The notes below the pieces were generated by a model. The model worked only from the letters and a program-made list of their open reading frames with translations, did not search any database and was not told the DNA's origin. From Bacteroidales bacterium UBA3764 (GTDB taxonomy: Bacteria > Bacteroidota > Bacteroidia > Bacteroidales > UBA932): a stretch of DNA of 23,234 nt. Shown in pieces: positions 14,113 to 22,426 of this stretch. The position numbers and the translations under genes were made by a program. Numbering within the stretch: the first letter of the stretch is position 1; the number at the start of each line of letters is the position of its first letter. Location of the stretch: positions 1 to 23,234 of the forward strand of contig DFFY01000114.1 in the NCBI GenBank assembly GCA_002371115.1. Direction: 5' to 3'.

Positions 14113-14970
14113 ATGAAACTGATTGACGGAAAACAAATATCGGCCTCCATCAAAGAGAGGCTGGCGGCGCAGGTGGCCACTTTCCCGGAAAAGTACGGGC
14201 GGGTGCCGCACCTGGTGGTAGTGCGCGTGGGCGAGGATCCGGCCAGCGTGGTATATGTACGCAACAAAGCCAGGGCCTGCGAGGCCTGCGGCATCAGAAA
14301 CACCACCCTGGTGCTCCCGGAAGAAACCCCGGAAGCCGCCTTGCTGGACAGGATAAAGGAACTCAACGCCGACAACAGCGTGGACGGAGTGCTGGTGCAG
14401 CTGCCCCTTCCCCGCCACATCTCCGAGGCCAAGGTCATTGAAGCCATCGACCGGAGCAAAGACGTGGACGGCTTCCATCCGCTCAACGTGGCCGGCCTGT
14501 GGCAAAAGACGCCGCACATGAGTCCCTGCACGCCCAAAGGCATCATGAAGCTGCTGGAAGCGGCGGGCGTGGACCCCAAAGGCAAACGCACCGTAGTCAT
14601 TGGCCGGAGCAACATTGTGGGCCTTCCCGTGGCCAAGATGCTGCTGGACGCCAACGCCACCGTCACCCTGTGCCATACCCGCACGGTGGACCTGCCCTCC
14701 ATTACCCGCCAGGCAGAAATCCTGGTGGTGGCTGCAGGACACGCCAAAATGGTCACCGGCGACATGGTCTCCCCCGGCTGCGTAGTCATTGACGTGGGCA
14801 TGGACAGGGACCCGGAAACGGGCAAGCTTTGCGGCGACGTGGACTTTGACTCCGTGGCACCCAAAGCCGCAGCCATCACCCCCGTACCGGGCGGCGTGGG
14901 CCCCATGACCATCGCCTGCCTCATGGAAAACACGGTGGAATGCTTCCTGAAAGCCCTCCCTACTCCTTGA
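14113..14970 (+). CDS. folD: Bifunctional methylenetetrahydrofolate dehydrogenase/methenyl-THF cyclohydrolase
   Basis: This 285-residue enzyme interconverts 5,10-methylene-THF, methenyl-THF and 10-formyl-THF for purine and formyl-methionine synthesis. Signatures are complete: VGEDPASVVYVRNKARAC with the catalytic lysine, GVLVQLPLPRHI, KDVDGFHPLNVA, PCTPKGIMKLLE, the nucleotide-binding VIGRSNIVGLPVAKML, and TPVPGGVGPMTIACLM near the C-terminus. The length is standard. A TATCTTTG box precedes the ATG by 5 bases. Its last 11 bases overlap, tail to tail, the 3' end of the minus-strand phosphatase-glycosidase gene, so the two transcripts are complementary at their ends. Confidence 0.96.
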   Translation: MKLIDGKQISASIKERLAAQVATFPEKYGRVPHLVVVRVGEDPASVVYVRNKARACEACGIRNTTLVLPEETPEAALLDRIKELNADNSVDGVLVQLPLPRHISEAKVIEAIDRSKDVDGFHPLNVAGLWQKTPHMSPCTPKGIMKLLEAAGVDPKGKRTVVIGRSNIVGLPVAKMLLDANATVTLCHTRTVDLPSITRQAEILVVAAGHAKMVTGDMVSPGCVVIDVGMDRDPETGKLCGDVDFDSVAPKAAAITPVPGGVGPMTIACLMENTVECFLKALPTP

Positions 14971-17098
14971 CCAGATAGAAGAACGACACCAGACCGCGCT
15001 CGCCGGCATGGTCGTAGCGCTGATTCCCCGTAGGATAGTTCACCACATGGGTCTGCGGATCCCCCAGTCCCTGTATACAAAGGGTGGAGGAGCCTCCGCC
15101 GTCCATGTTGGCAGCCGTGACGGGATGGAAATGTTCCTCAAGGAAATACGTGAGCTCCCGGGCCGACATGCCCTCGCTCACGCCCGGCCGCCGGCCGTCC
15201 ACCACCACCATCAGCAGATGGCCGTCGTCGGTGATGGCCAGCGCCGTGCGGGGATGACGCACACCCTGGTGACGCACGGGGTCTTCGTAATTGTACTTCT
15301 GGATTTCCTCGTCGGAATGGTAGCCGGCAAAGGTGGCCCCCACGGGCTTGTGGTCCTCGATTAGCATGGGCGCCGTGGTGAAAATATTGGGCTCTTCACT
15401 GGCGCCGTACAAGGCCCTCAGCGCATTGTGCGTCTTCCCCTTTCCTTCATAAACAATGCGCACGTCGCGCCCGCCGTCCGTGTAAATGGCCACATCGCTC
15501 TTCCAGTTGGGAACGCCGGTGGTCATGACGGTGTTGTACGGGATATTGGAGTAGTACTCACCCTCCGCTTTCAACACCACGGACGAAGGCTCATAACAGG
15601 CATTCATGGCCACAACAGCCCCCTTCTGAGCAAAAACGGAAGAGGTCGGCACCTGCTTGGGAGTAACGGCAAACCTGAAGCTGTAACCGGGGGCCGACAT
15701 GTCCCAGTCGGCCACAAAAACCTGCTGGGCGCTGCCGGTAACAGGTTCCAGCCCGGTGAAGTGGTGATAGGTGAGCCCGGGCGCCACTTCGGTGGTCTTC
15801 CACTCCCCGGCCTCGGGCTTGTAGGTAAACTTGGCCACGCGCCCGCGCAGGTAACGGCGTACGTCGTCCCACCTGTAATAAGGGCCGCTGAAGGGTTCCA
15901 GCGTGCCAAGGCGGACCTCCTCCCCGTTAAGGAGCATCTTGGCCAGCACGGGAGCCGTCCCCTTCCGGGGTGCAAACAGGACCAGCTGGAGATTGGCGGC
16001 CATGGGCGAGCGGAACGTCTGGAACCAATAAACAAGGTCGTCGTTGCTTTCGGGCACCGTGTCAAATCCGTCAATGTCCATGATCATCAGAAGGGCCATG
16101 AGCACGTGGTCGTGCCCGAAGCGGAGCGAAGCGCCCCTCTTCCCCGCCGACAAGGCCGCATCGGCCTTTTCCAACAGGTCATCCACAATGGACGAGCAGG
16201 GAATCTTGTAGGGATAGTACTCCCGAAAACGCTCATAATTGTCTATTTCCCAAAGGATGGCATATTCCTCCGGGGTAAAGAAACCGCTTACGTCCACCCG
16301 TTCCTTCTCCGGCAGGCTGTTCATGCCGCCCACGAACATGTACAGGTTGAAGAAAGCCTCGTAGGGCGTGAACCTTCCCAAACCGGCATCAGGGTCCTTG
16401 AACAGCCTTGCCAATACCTGCCGATACCCGGGAAAACGGCGCTCGAAGAACTTGTACGCGCGCTCAGCGTAAGGGATTTCCATGGCGGGGCCTTCGTAAC
16501 GGAAAGGATTCTTTCCCGTATTGGGGCGCGTTGCCTGGACGTCCGTCAGTCCCTGATGGGCATAGATTTCCGTCTGCGGCGCAAGGCGTGACAGCGCGGT
16601 ACAGAAAGACGACATGCTGATGATGGAGCGGGCGGCTGGGCTGGAGCACGCATCCACCGCGCTCCCCTTTCCGAACACGGACGGAAAACGCTGCACCATG
16701 GTGCGGGCAATCTGCCGGTGCTGTTCCCAGCCCAGCGGAGTAAGGTCCCCTACCCGGTAACGGACATGATCCCAGAAAGGCTGCAGTTCCAGCAGCAGTT
16801 TCTCGCCGTAAGGGGTGAGGTTTCCAGCCTTCAGCCCTTCGGAGAGCATTTCCAGAATAACGGTATAGGCCTTTTCATTATAGGCATATCGGGAGCCGTG
16901 GCGGCCATAGTGGCCGATATACACGGCCTCATAGCCCTTCGGGGCCGGCGTGGCAGCCTTGGGCCCCCAATCCTGTACGCAGTCAAGGCCGGAGGAAAGC
17001 ATCCAGGAAGCCCGGACTTCGTCTCTGACGCCCTCTCGCTGCGCCTGCAGCGAGAGGCATATTAGCAGGGCAGTCCCTGCGACAATGATTTTTTTCAT
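14960..17098 (-). CDS. Exported histidine acid phosphatase fused to a phosphodiester glycosidase domain
   Basis: This 712-residue protein has a signal peptide (MKKIIVAGTALLICLSLQAQ, cleavage near residue 19). Residues about 25-420 are a histidine acid phosphatase domain of the MINPP/phytase type: catalytic GHYGRHGSRY (RHGSR at 66-70) and the second-half LRFGHDHVLM with the His-Asp pair at 329-330. Residues about 440-712 are a phosphodiester glycosidase (NAGPA, PF09992) domain: GAVVAMNACYEP, VRHPRTALAITDDGHLL, VVVDGRRPGVSEGM and NMDGGGSSTLCIQG (from 664). NAGPA-type enzymes remove a sugar cap from a glycan phosphodiester, and the phosphatase would then free phosphate, so the fusion may perform both steps in the periplasm. 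It is last in the operon, 3 bases after the antiporter gene. The C-terminal domain is paralogous to the lipoprotein at 21383-22423. Confidence 0.87.
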   Translation of the reverse strand: MKKIIVAGTALLICLSLQAQREGVRDEVRASWMLSSGLDCVQDWGPKAATPAPKGYEAVYIGHYGRHGSRYAYNEKAYTVILEMLSEGLKAGNLTPYGEKLLLELQPFWDHVRYRVGDLTPLGWEQHRQIARTMVQRFPSVFGKGSAVDACSSPAARSIISMSSFCTALSRLAPQTEIYAHQGLTDVQATRPNTGKNPFRYEGPAMEIPYAERAYKFFERRFPGYRQVLARLFKDPDAGLGRFTPYEAFFNLYMFVGGMNSLPEKERVDVSGFFTPEEYAILWEIDNYERFREYYPYKIPCSSIVDDLLEKADAALSAGKRGASLRFGHDHVLMALLMIMDIDGFDTVPESNDDLVYWFQTFRSPMAANLQLVLFAPRKGTAPVLAKMLLNGEEVRLGTLEPFSGPYYRWDDVRRYLRGRVAKFTYKPEAGEWKTTEVAPGLTYHHFTGLEPVTGSAQQVFVADWDMSAPGYSFRFAVTPKQVPTSSVFAQKGAVVAMNACYEPSSVVLKAEGEYYSNIPYNTVMTTGVPNWKSDVAIYTDGGRDVRIVYEGKGKTHNALRALYGASEEPNIFTTAPMLIEDHKPVGATFAGYHSDEEIQKYNYEDPVRHQGVRHPRTALAITDDGHLLMVVVDGRRPGVSEGMSARELTYFLEEHFHPVTAANMDGGGSSTLCIQGLGDPQTHVVNYPTGNQRYDHAGERGLVSFFYLVKE

Positions 17099-17101
17099 AA
17101 G

Positions 17102-18484
17102 CTAGAAGAGTATTTCCTGCCGCTTGCGTTTCCAGTTAAGGATGGGCAGCAGGAATGAAATGACGGCAGCCCCCAGCCAGAAGAGGCCCGCATAGGTAAA
17201 GTCGTGCACTCCGTTCACGATATGGTTGTCCAGCAGTACGCCGGTTACGACATTCTGAAGACCGGCGGCCGCATAGGATGCCATGCCCACAATTCCCAGC
17301 GCAGCACCCGTAGCCTGGCGGGGAACCAGGTCAATGGCCATGAGGCCGCCCACGAAGCTGATAAGAACGCCGATCGCAATGCCGAACAGCACCATCGACA
17401 GGATAATCACCCATCTTTGCCCGCCGCTGAACAGGAAGAGGGCCAGGGCCACCACTTCCAATATGCCGGCAGCGAGGGCCGGATATTTGCGGTCGCTTTT
17501 GAACACTGCGTCGGACAGCCAGCCGGAGAATACCGTGCCCAACACGCCAAAAATAGGGTTGATGCCCACGATGAAGCCTGCCTCTTTGATGCCGTAGCCA
17601 TGGGCTTCCTGGAGGAAGATGATGCCCCACTCATTGATGGCGTAGCGGCTCATGTACATGAAGGCACTGGCCGCTGCAAGAATCCAAACCCCCGGGTTAC
17701 GGATGACCGCAGCCTGCATCTTGCGCGTCTGTGCGCGTTTTTCGGCCGCAGGAACCGCTTGAGGCCCGTCCTCGCCGGAGAGTTCCTCGATGGACGGAAG
17801 GCCCTTGCTTTCGGGGGTGTTGTGCAGGAAGAAGACAATGATAAGCACTCCCAGCAGGCCAGCCAGGGCGGCGCCGAAAAAGCCCCAGTGCCAGCCCATG
17901 GCGGCCACCAGCGCACTCACAAACACGAAGGACAGGCCTTCGCCAATGTTGTGCGACGAACTGAAGAAGCCGTAGAACGTGCCCCGGATGCGCAGGGGGA
18001 ACCAGCGGGACAGGGAAATGATGGCGGGCGGCGCACCCATGGACTGCGCCCAGCCGTTGACCGCCCAGCATACCGCAAACAGAAAAAACAGGGCCGAATT
18101 GGCAATGCTCCCGTTCAGTGCCTGCACGCCCAGCACTCCCATGATAAAATTCATCGCAGCGGACACCACAAGCCCTGCCGCCATAAAACGCTTGATATTG
18201 GCACTGTCGGCCAAAAAGCCATTGACAAATTTTCCTACTGCGTAGGCCCAATACAGGCATGCGCCAATGATACCCAGCTGGGTGGCGTTCAGAAGGCCCG
18301 CATCGATGAGCGGCTGCTTCATTACGCCCATGGACAGGCGGCACACATAATACAGGGCATAGCCAAACGTAGCCGCTAGGAATGTCTGGATTCTCAGGCG
18401 TTTGTAGGTTTTGTCCACCTTTTCTTCCGGGACCGGCTGCGCCATATGCCCGGATTCCATTTTAAAGAAGTTTATCAGGCTCAT
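17102..18484 (-). CDS. GlpT/UhpT-type organophosphate antiporter (MFS)
   Basis: This 460-residue protein has about 12 hydrophobic segments and belongs to the organophosphate:phosphate antiporter branch of the major facilitator superfamily. Indicative features are TFGYALYYVCRLSMGVMKQP in the first helix, LYWAYAVGKFVNGFLADSAN with the loop 2-3 signature, RWFPLRIRGTFYGFFSSSHN and a repeated GxxSD pattern in the second half (VFSGWLSDAVF). Such carriers exchange glycerol-3-phosphate, hexose-6-phosphate or phosphoenolpyruvate for inorganic phosphate across the inner membrane. The exact substrate is unknown. It follows the GLUG lipoprotein gene by 7 bases and precedes the phosphatase-glycosidase gene by 3, which supports uptake of an organophosphate released outside. 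The start could also be an ATG a few codons later (MESGHMAQ). Confidence 0.87.
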   Translation of the reverse strand: MSLINFFKMESGHMAQPVPEEKVDKTYKRLRIQTFLAATFGYALYYVCRLSMGVMKQPLIDAGLLNATQLGIIGACLYWAYAVGKFVNGFLADSANIKRFMAAGLVVSAAMNFIMGVLGVQALNGSIANSALFFLFAVCWAVNGWAQSMGAPPAIISLSRWFPLRIRGTFYGFFSSSHNIGEGLSFVFVSALVAAMGWHWGFFGAALAGLLGVLIIVFFLHNTPESKGLPSIEELSGEDGPQAVPAAEKRAQTRKMQAAVIRNPGVWILAAASAFMYMSRYAINEWGIIFLQEAHGYGIKEAGFIVGINPIFGVLGTVFSGWLSDAVFKSDRKYPALAAGILEVVALALFLFSGGQRWVIILSMVLFGIAIGVLISFVGGLMAIDLVPRQATGAALGIVGMASYAAAGLQNVVTGVLLDNHIVNGVHDFTYAGLFWLGAAVISFLLPILNWKRKRQEILF

Positions 18485-18491
18485 GAAAGGG

Positions 18492-20411
18492 CTATTTTAG
18501 GGTGGGCAGGACTGCGGAGAAGTCCCAGACGTCGGCACTCCAGCCAATCTCCTGGGCCACCTGACTCAGGGTCTTGCCGGCGGCAGCCGCCTTGCCGTGG
18601 TAGGCGAAGGCATAGGTGCCGGCGCCCTTGACCATCGGATGTTCAGGGTCGGCGTCCTCCTGGTCCACAAGCACATATGTACCCAGTTCGGCGTTCTTGG
18701 GACAGTCGGTGAATGAAAGATCGGACTTGCGCCAGCAGTTCTTCAGGTAGTTCTTCACGGCCGTGCCGCCGATGACGGCGCCGCTGCTGTAGTGCTCGGC
18801 GGTATCGGTGACAAAGTCGGATTTGAGGAAGTCGTTCCAGGCTATACAGTTCTCAATATGGTTCTGGGGTTCCTGTCCGTTGCAGTTGGTCGCATTGGTC
18901 TTCTGGCCGGCGCAGGCGCGTCCCACGATGCCGCCGAAGATGAACTGGGTGGTCACCGATGCCGTGGAGTAGCAGTTGAGGATGGAACTGCCTTCAGCCA
19001 ACAGGTCGCCGCAGATACCGCCCGCGATGGAAGCGGTAGTGGAGACAGAACCGGCGGTCCAGCAATTGGTGATGGTCACGCCCAGACCGGCATCGGTACC
19101 TATGATACCGCCCACCTGCTGGCCAACGCTGCTGATGATAACGTCGGCGGAGGAGTTGGAGATGACTGCCTCACGGCCCGTACCGAACATGCCGCCCACA
19201 CAGTTGCCAACCGTACTGGTCACCGTTCCCTGGACATGGACATTCTCCACCACGCACGGTTTGCCGGCGGTACCGCCGTAGCCGCCCAGGATACCGCAGC
19301 CCTTGGAGGCGGCAGTAATGGCGGCGTCCACAAACTTGACGTCGTGGCACTTGCCATAGAGCACACCGAAGAAGCTGGGATAGCTGGAGGCGTTGCAGGA
19401 GAAGTTGGAGATGGTATGACCGTCGCCGTTAAAGTCTGTTTCCTTATCATAAGGGGAAGCAGGATTCAGCGGGGCCCAGGCAACGCCCGTCATATCCACG
19501 TCATCCACCATCTTGAAGTACTTTTTCTCGCCGGCGGCAAGCAAGGTGTGCATGGCATCCATCTGTTGCTGGTCGGCAATCAGGTAAGGCTTGGCAGCAG
19601 TGCCGTTGTCGACGGCACCGGCCGAGGTCTCGATAGCGGAGCAGTTGAGGTTGATGGTATTCACCTTGCCGGCCTCGATGGTCATGGCGGGCAGCACGCG
19701 GTAAGCGGTGTGCTTGAGGTAGGCCTTGGTCTCATCCATCATGAAGCTTACATAGAGCTCGGTACCGGCCGCAATCGCCATCTCGCCAGGCAGCGAAGCA
19801 TACACGGTAAACACATTGGTTTCACCGGCATCGGCCGAGTCGGCAATATCCACCTTGACAAAGGCAGTACCGGCCTTGATGACAACGGACTTGACATTGC
19901 CGTAGAAGCCGGCAGGAATCTGGGTCCTCAGGCGAAGAACGGCCGAAGACGCCGCATCGGTGAACGTAAAGCTGGTATAGTCCGTAACGCCCGTGAGCGT
20001 TGCGACATACTTCAGATGGCCGGTGTCGCCATCGGCAGCCTGCGTCTGGACGGCATAGGACGGATTCCCGCCATACGTAATCCTGTAGGAAGCGGCGGCA
20101 GCGGGAGCCGTACCGGTAAAGGTGGCCGATGCAGTACCGGCACCGGAGACAATGTCGAAGGTCTGCGTATTGGAAGGATTGGCCTCATCGGTAATGACAA
20201 TCTGGTCTCCGTCCTGCCAGACAAGGTTGAGCTTGTTATTGTAGCCGTCTTCCACAAAGCCCACCTTGGTGAGGCCTTCCTCCGGGAAAGAGGCCGTGAT
20301 AGTAATCTTTTCTGCCGCAGGAGCCGGAACATGATTGTCCTTGGAGCAGGAGGCAAAAAGGGAAAGGGCGATGCCGGAAGCCAGCGCAAAAATAGAATAT
20401 CGTTTCATCAT
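18492..20411 (-). CDS. Surface lipoprotein with fimbrillin-like N-terminus and GLUG repeats (copy A)
   Basis: This 639-residue protein has a lipoprotein signal with the cysteine at residue 22 (LSLFASC). Residues about 35-260 resemble Mfa/fimbrillin-like domains (KITITASFPEEGLTKVGF, LVWQDGDQIVITDEANPS). Residues about 265-545 are GLUG-type beta-helix repeats: CVGGMFGTGREAVISNSSAD, QVGGIIGTDAGLGVTITNCW, AGGICGDLLAEGSSILNCYS and FIFGGIVGRAC. Cysteines recur at similar repeat positions. A C-terminal segment (about 575-639) ends LPTLK. GLUG proteins are surface-exposed and often bind glycans or act in adhesion; no catalytic motif is visible. The 3' half is nearly identical to the partial gene at 22427-23234. 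It sits between the 53-residue peptide gene (15 bases) and the antiporter (7 bases). Confidence 0.83.
   Translation of the reverse strand: MMKRYSIFALASGIALSLFASCSKDNHVPAPAAEKITITASFPEEGLTKVGFVEDGYNNKLNLVWQDGDQIVITDEANPSNTQTFDIVSGAGTASATFTGTAPAAAASYRITYGGNPSYAVQTQAADGDTGHLKYVATLTGVTDYTSFTFTDAASSAVLRLRTQIPAGFYGNVKSVVIKAGTAFVKVDIADSADAGETNVFTVYASLPGEMAIAAGTELYVSFMMDETKAYLKHTAYRVLPAMTIEAGKVNTINLNCSAIETSAGAVDNGTAAKPYLIADQQQMDAMHTLLAAGEKKYFKMVDDVDMTGVAWAPLNPASPYDKETDFNGDGHTISNFSCNASSYPSFFGVLYGKCHDVKFVDAAITAASKGCGILGGYGGTAGKPCVVENVHVQGTVTSTVGNCVGGMFGTGREAVISNSSADVIISSVGQQVGGIIGTDAGLGVTITNCWTAGSVSTTASIAGGICGDLLAEGSSILNCYSTASVTTQFIFGGIVGRACAGQKTNATNCNGQEPQNHIENCIAWNDFLKSDFVTDTAEHYSSGAVIGGTAVKNYLKNCWRKSDLSFTDCPKNAELGTYVLVDQEDADPEHPMVKGAGTYAFAYHGKAAAAGKTLSQVAQEIGWSADVWDFSAVLPTLK
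18536..19293 (-). repeat. Duplicated GLUG-gene segment, copy A
   Basis: Positions 18536-18802 match 22471-22737 with 2 differences in 267 bases, and 18930-19293 match 22871-23234 with about 7 in 364. Between them, 18803-18929 aligns with 22738-22870 only at about 70-75% by eye, including a net 6-base difference. Confidence 0.9.
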
Positions 20412-20426
20412 ACTGTCCTCCGGTTT

Positions 20427-20588
20427 TTAAAATAGGGCGGGAAAAGTTTCATCAATAAGGGGGTTGTTCTCAAAAGCGCCCAGATTGCCTGACTGGGCAA
20501 TGCACAACTCCTGTTCCAGGTGCACGGGCAGCGCCTGCGGCACCATGTATTTTGTCTTGTCGTTTCTGTTCATGGTCCGTTGTTTCAT
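20427..20588 (-). CDS. 53-residue peptide gene within the surface operon
   Basis: On the minus strand an ATG at 20588 opens 53 codons ending in TAA. It begins MKQRTMNRNDKTKYMVPQ and ends LIDETFPALF. There is no signal peptide or membrane segment and one cysteine (residue 29). The pattern of a basic start with KYxVPQ, then an ELCIAQSG stretch and an acidic tail, resembles short hypothetical proteins common near surface-lipoprotein genes in Bacteroidales, but I cannot name a family. It fits the gap between the SGNH hydrolase gene (5 bases upstream) and GLUG copy A (15 bases downstream), consistent with translation as part of the operon. An internal Met6 is an alternative start. Confidence 0.6.
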   Translation of the reverse strand: MKQRTMNRNDKTKYMVPQALPVHLEQELCIAQSGNLGAFENNPLIDETFPALF

Positions 20589-20593
20589 GCAAA

Positions 20594-21379
20594 TTATTTA
20601 AGCAGTTGGTCGATGATGGGCTTGATGACAGCCTCCATGAGGGTGTATGCATCGGGGTTGGGATGCAGCCGGTCATACAGGCAGTACTCCTCCTTGAGGG
20701 AATAGCCGTCCTGCGCCACCAGGGCAGGGTAATAGTCGCAATAGGTGAAGGCCTTCTCCCGGGCATAGTCCTGAATCATGCCGTTCAGGGCAACGATGTG
20801 CGTGCCCTTCTCGCGGGGAGACAGTTTGGAGTAGGTCATGTTGCAGGGCGTCACCGAGCACAGCACCACCTGCATGTTTTTGGCGGCGGCCTGCTCGGCC
20901 ATGGACTTGATGTTGGCCAGGATATGGTCCTTGGCGTAACCCTGGGCAAGGTCGTTGGTTCCTCCCATAATTACGACGACGGACGGGTCCAGGGCAAGGA
21001 CGTCCTTCTGGTAGCGGGAGAGCATCTGGTCCGTGCGCTCACCGCTCACGCCCTTGTTGGCATAGCCGTTCTGCGTAAAGAATGCCGGATGCCAGGACAC
21101 CCAATAGCTTGTACCGCGGTCTTCCATGTAAGAAGGGAGCGGATCGGGCAGCGAGATGGCAGTGTCGAACTTGCTCTTGGAAATTTCCCGTTCCTGGGTC
21201 CACTGCCAGGTGATGCTGTCTCCAATAAAAACGGCTTTGGGCCCCTTGTGCGTAACGGAGGGCTTGTCCGGCTTCCCGGGTTCTATGTCGTTGTTGTAAT
21301 TCCCCTTGCCGGAGCAGGAGACTGCCAGAAAGACAGCTCCTGCCACGGCGGCAAGGCGGAATAGGCTGTGCTGAATCAT
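20594..21379 (-). CDS. SGNH/GDSL-hydrolase lipoprotein
   Basis: This 261-residue protein has a lipoprotein signal (VAGAVFLAVSC, Cys22) and a low-complexity linker before the catalytic domain. SGNH blocks are complete: VFIGDSITW (Ser55), the block II glycine in NKGVSGERTD, VIMGGTNDLAQ (Asn142) and YDRLHPNPDAY (Asp236, His239). These hydrolases commonly remove acetyl or other acyl groups from glycans or lipids; here the substrate is unknown. The insertion between blocks I and II (DTAISLPDPLPSYMEDRG and following) is longer than in small esterases. It is 3 bases downstream of the phosphodiester glycosidase gene, so an envelope role alongside that enzyme is a fair inference. Confidence 0.88.
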   Translation of the reverse strand: MIQHSLFRLAAVAGAVFLAVSCSGKGNYNNDIEPGKPDKPSVTHKGPKAVFIGDSITWQWTQEREISKSKFDTAISLPDPLPSYMEDRGTSYWVSWHPAFFTQNGYANKGVSGERTDQMLSRYQKDVLALDPSVVVIMGGTNDLAQGYAKDHILANIKSMAEQAAAKNMQVVLCSVTPCNMTYSKLSPREKGTHIVALNGMIQDYAREKAFTYCDYYPALVAQDGYSLKEEYCLYDRLHPNPDAYTLMEAVIKPIIDQLLK

Positions 21380-21382
21380 GTT

Positions 21383-22423
21383 CTACTTCTTTACAATCAT
21401 GATAAAGGCGTCACGCGGACGTTCTCCGGTATGGTCATAATTGGTATTCCCGTCGCAGGGATAATTGACCACATGGGTGGCGGCATCTCCCTCCCCCTGT
21501 ACACACATGGTGGTGGAGCCGCCGCCGTCCAGGTTCAGGGCGTATTGCGGATTGAACCACTTCACCAGGAAACGGGTGAGCTGCCTGGCACTCATGCCGG
21601 CGCTCTTGATACGGCCGTCCACCACAAAGAGAATCAAATGATTGTTCTCCGTGAGGGCCACCGCCGTTCGGGGATGAAGCACCCGCTGATGACGGTCCGC
21701 GTCCTCGGAGTTGAGCTTGTTTACGGCAGACGATGAGAGGGAGTAGTCGCAGAAGTTCTCGCCCAACTTGTCAAAATTGTTGATGAGCATGGGCGCGCTG
21801 GAAATCACGTTGGGATAGCCGGTGGACGACAGGTTCTGATAATACGTGCGCTGCTGGGACACAGTCACTTCCCCTTTCTTTTGGGACCCGGCCCAGAGAA
21901 AGGCCACATTCCGGTCTCCGGCAACGGAGAAGGCCGCCTCGTTCTTCCAGTTGGGGACGGAGGTATCGCCAATCTTGTCACTCTTGAGCGGATAAATCTC
22001 CGAACCGCCTACCCGCATGTAAATGGAGTTGGGCTCGTAATTGGCGTTGATGGCCGCAACGGCTTTGTGTTTTTTGAAAGCAGCCGACGTGGTGAGCCGC
22101 GGGCTCTCATACACCAGTTTCACCTGATAAGCGGGATTGTTCAGGTCCACATCCACCGCAAACACCTCCTGGTGCTTGCCAGAGATCTCGTCTGTTCCGT
22201 TATACGCATAGTAAATAACACCGTCGGCAACAGACGTAGCAGTCCAGCCCGCCCCCAGCGGAGTAACTTCGATACCGGAGCCGCCTCCAATCTCGGATCC
22301 GCCCGTGTCCGTATCCGTAACCTCGGGGGGCGGCGGCAGTTCTCTGACCGGCTCTTTGCCCCCGCACCCCGAAAGGAGCAGGAGCCCGAGAGCCAACATA
22401 CAAAGGATTCTTTCGTGTTTCAT
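21383..22423 (-). CDS. Phosphodiester glycosidase (NAGPA-domain) lipoprotein
   Basis: This 346-residue protein has a clear lipoprotein signal (ALGLLLLSGC, Cys20) and a Pro/Gly/Thr-rich tether to about residue 50. The rest is a PF09992 domain: AVAAINANYEPNSIYMRVGG, VISSAPMLINNFDKLG, VLHPRTAVALTENNHLILFV, FVVDGRIKSAGMSARQL and LNLDGGGSTTMCVQGEG. The human member of the family removes N-acetylglucosamine from GlcNAc-phospho-mannose in lysosomal enzymes; bacterial roles are mostly open. The domain is clearly related to the C-terminus of the fusion protein at 14960-17098 (shared THVVNYP and YDHTGER/YDHAGER endings), so the operon has two such enzymes, one surface-anchored and one exported. It lies 3 bases from both neighbours. 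Confidence 0.88.
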   Translation of the reverse strand: MKHERILCMLALGLLLLSGCGGKEPVRELPPPPEVTDTDTGGSEIGGGSGIEVTPLGAGWTATSVADGVIYYAYNGTDEISGKHQEVFAVDVDLNNPAYQVKLVYESPRLTTSAAFKKHKAVAAINANYEPNSIYMRVGGSEIYPLKSDKIGDTSVPNWKNEAAFSVAGDRNVAFLWAGSQKKGEVTVSQQRTYYQNLSSTGYPNVISSAPMLINNFDKLGENFCDYSLSSSAVNKLNSEDADRHQRVLHPRTAVALTENNHLILFVVDGRIKSAGMSARQLTRFLVKWFNPQYALNLDGGGSTTMCVQGEGDAATHVVNYPCDGNTNYDHTGERPRDAFIMIVKK

Positions 22424-22426
22424 TTC

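Noticed and set aside
16117..16140. GCGAAGC plus GCCCCTC sequence in the phosphatase-glycosidase gene resembling the repeat core
   Set aside because: It encodes RGASLRFGHDH, the expected second phosphatase motif, so the resemblance is explained by protein constraint and GC-rich codons.
18792..20435. Long plus-strand open frame (547 codons) opposite the GLUG gene
   Set aside because: It is an antisense shadow of a GC-rich repeat gene; its translation has no domain, signal or family-like motif, and the opposite strand is clearly coding.
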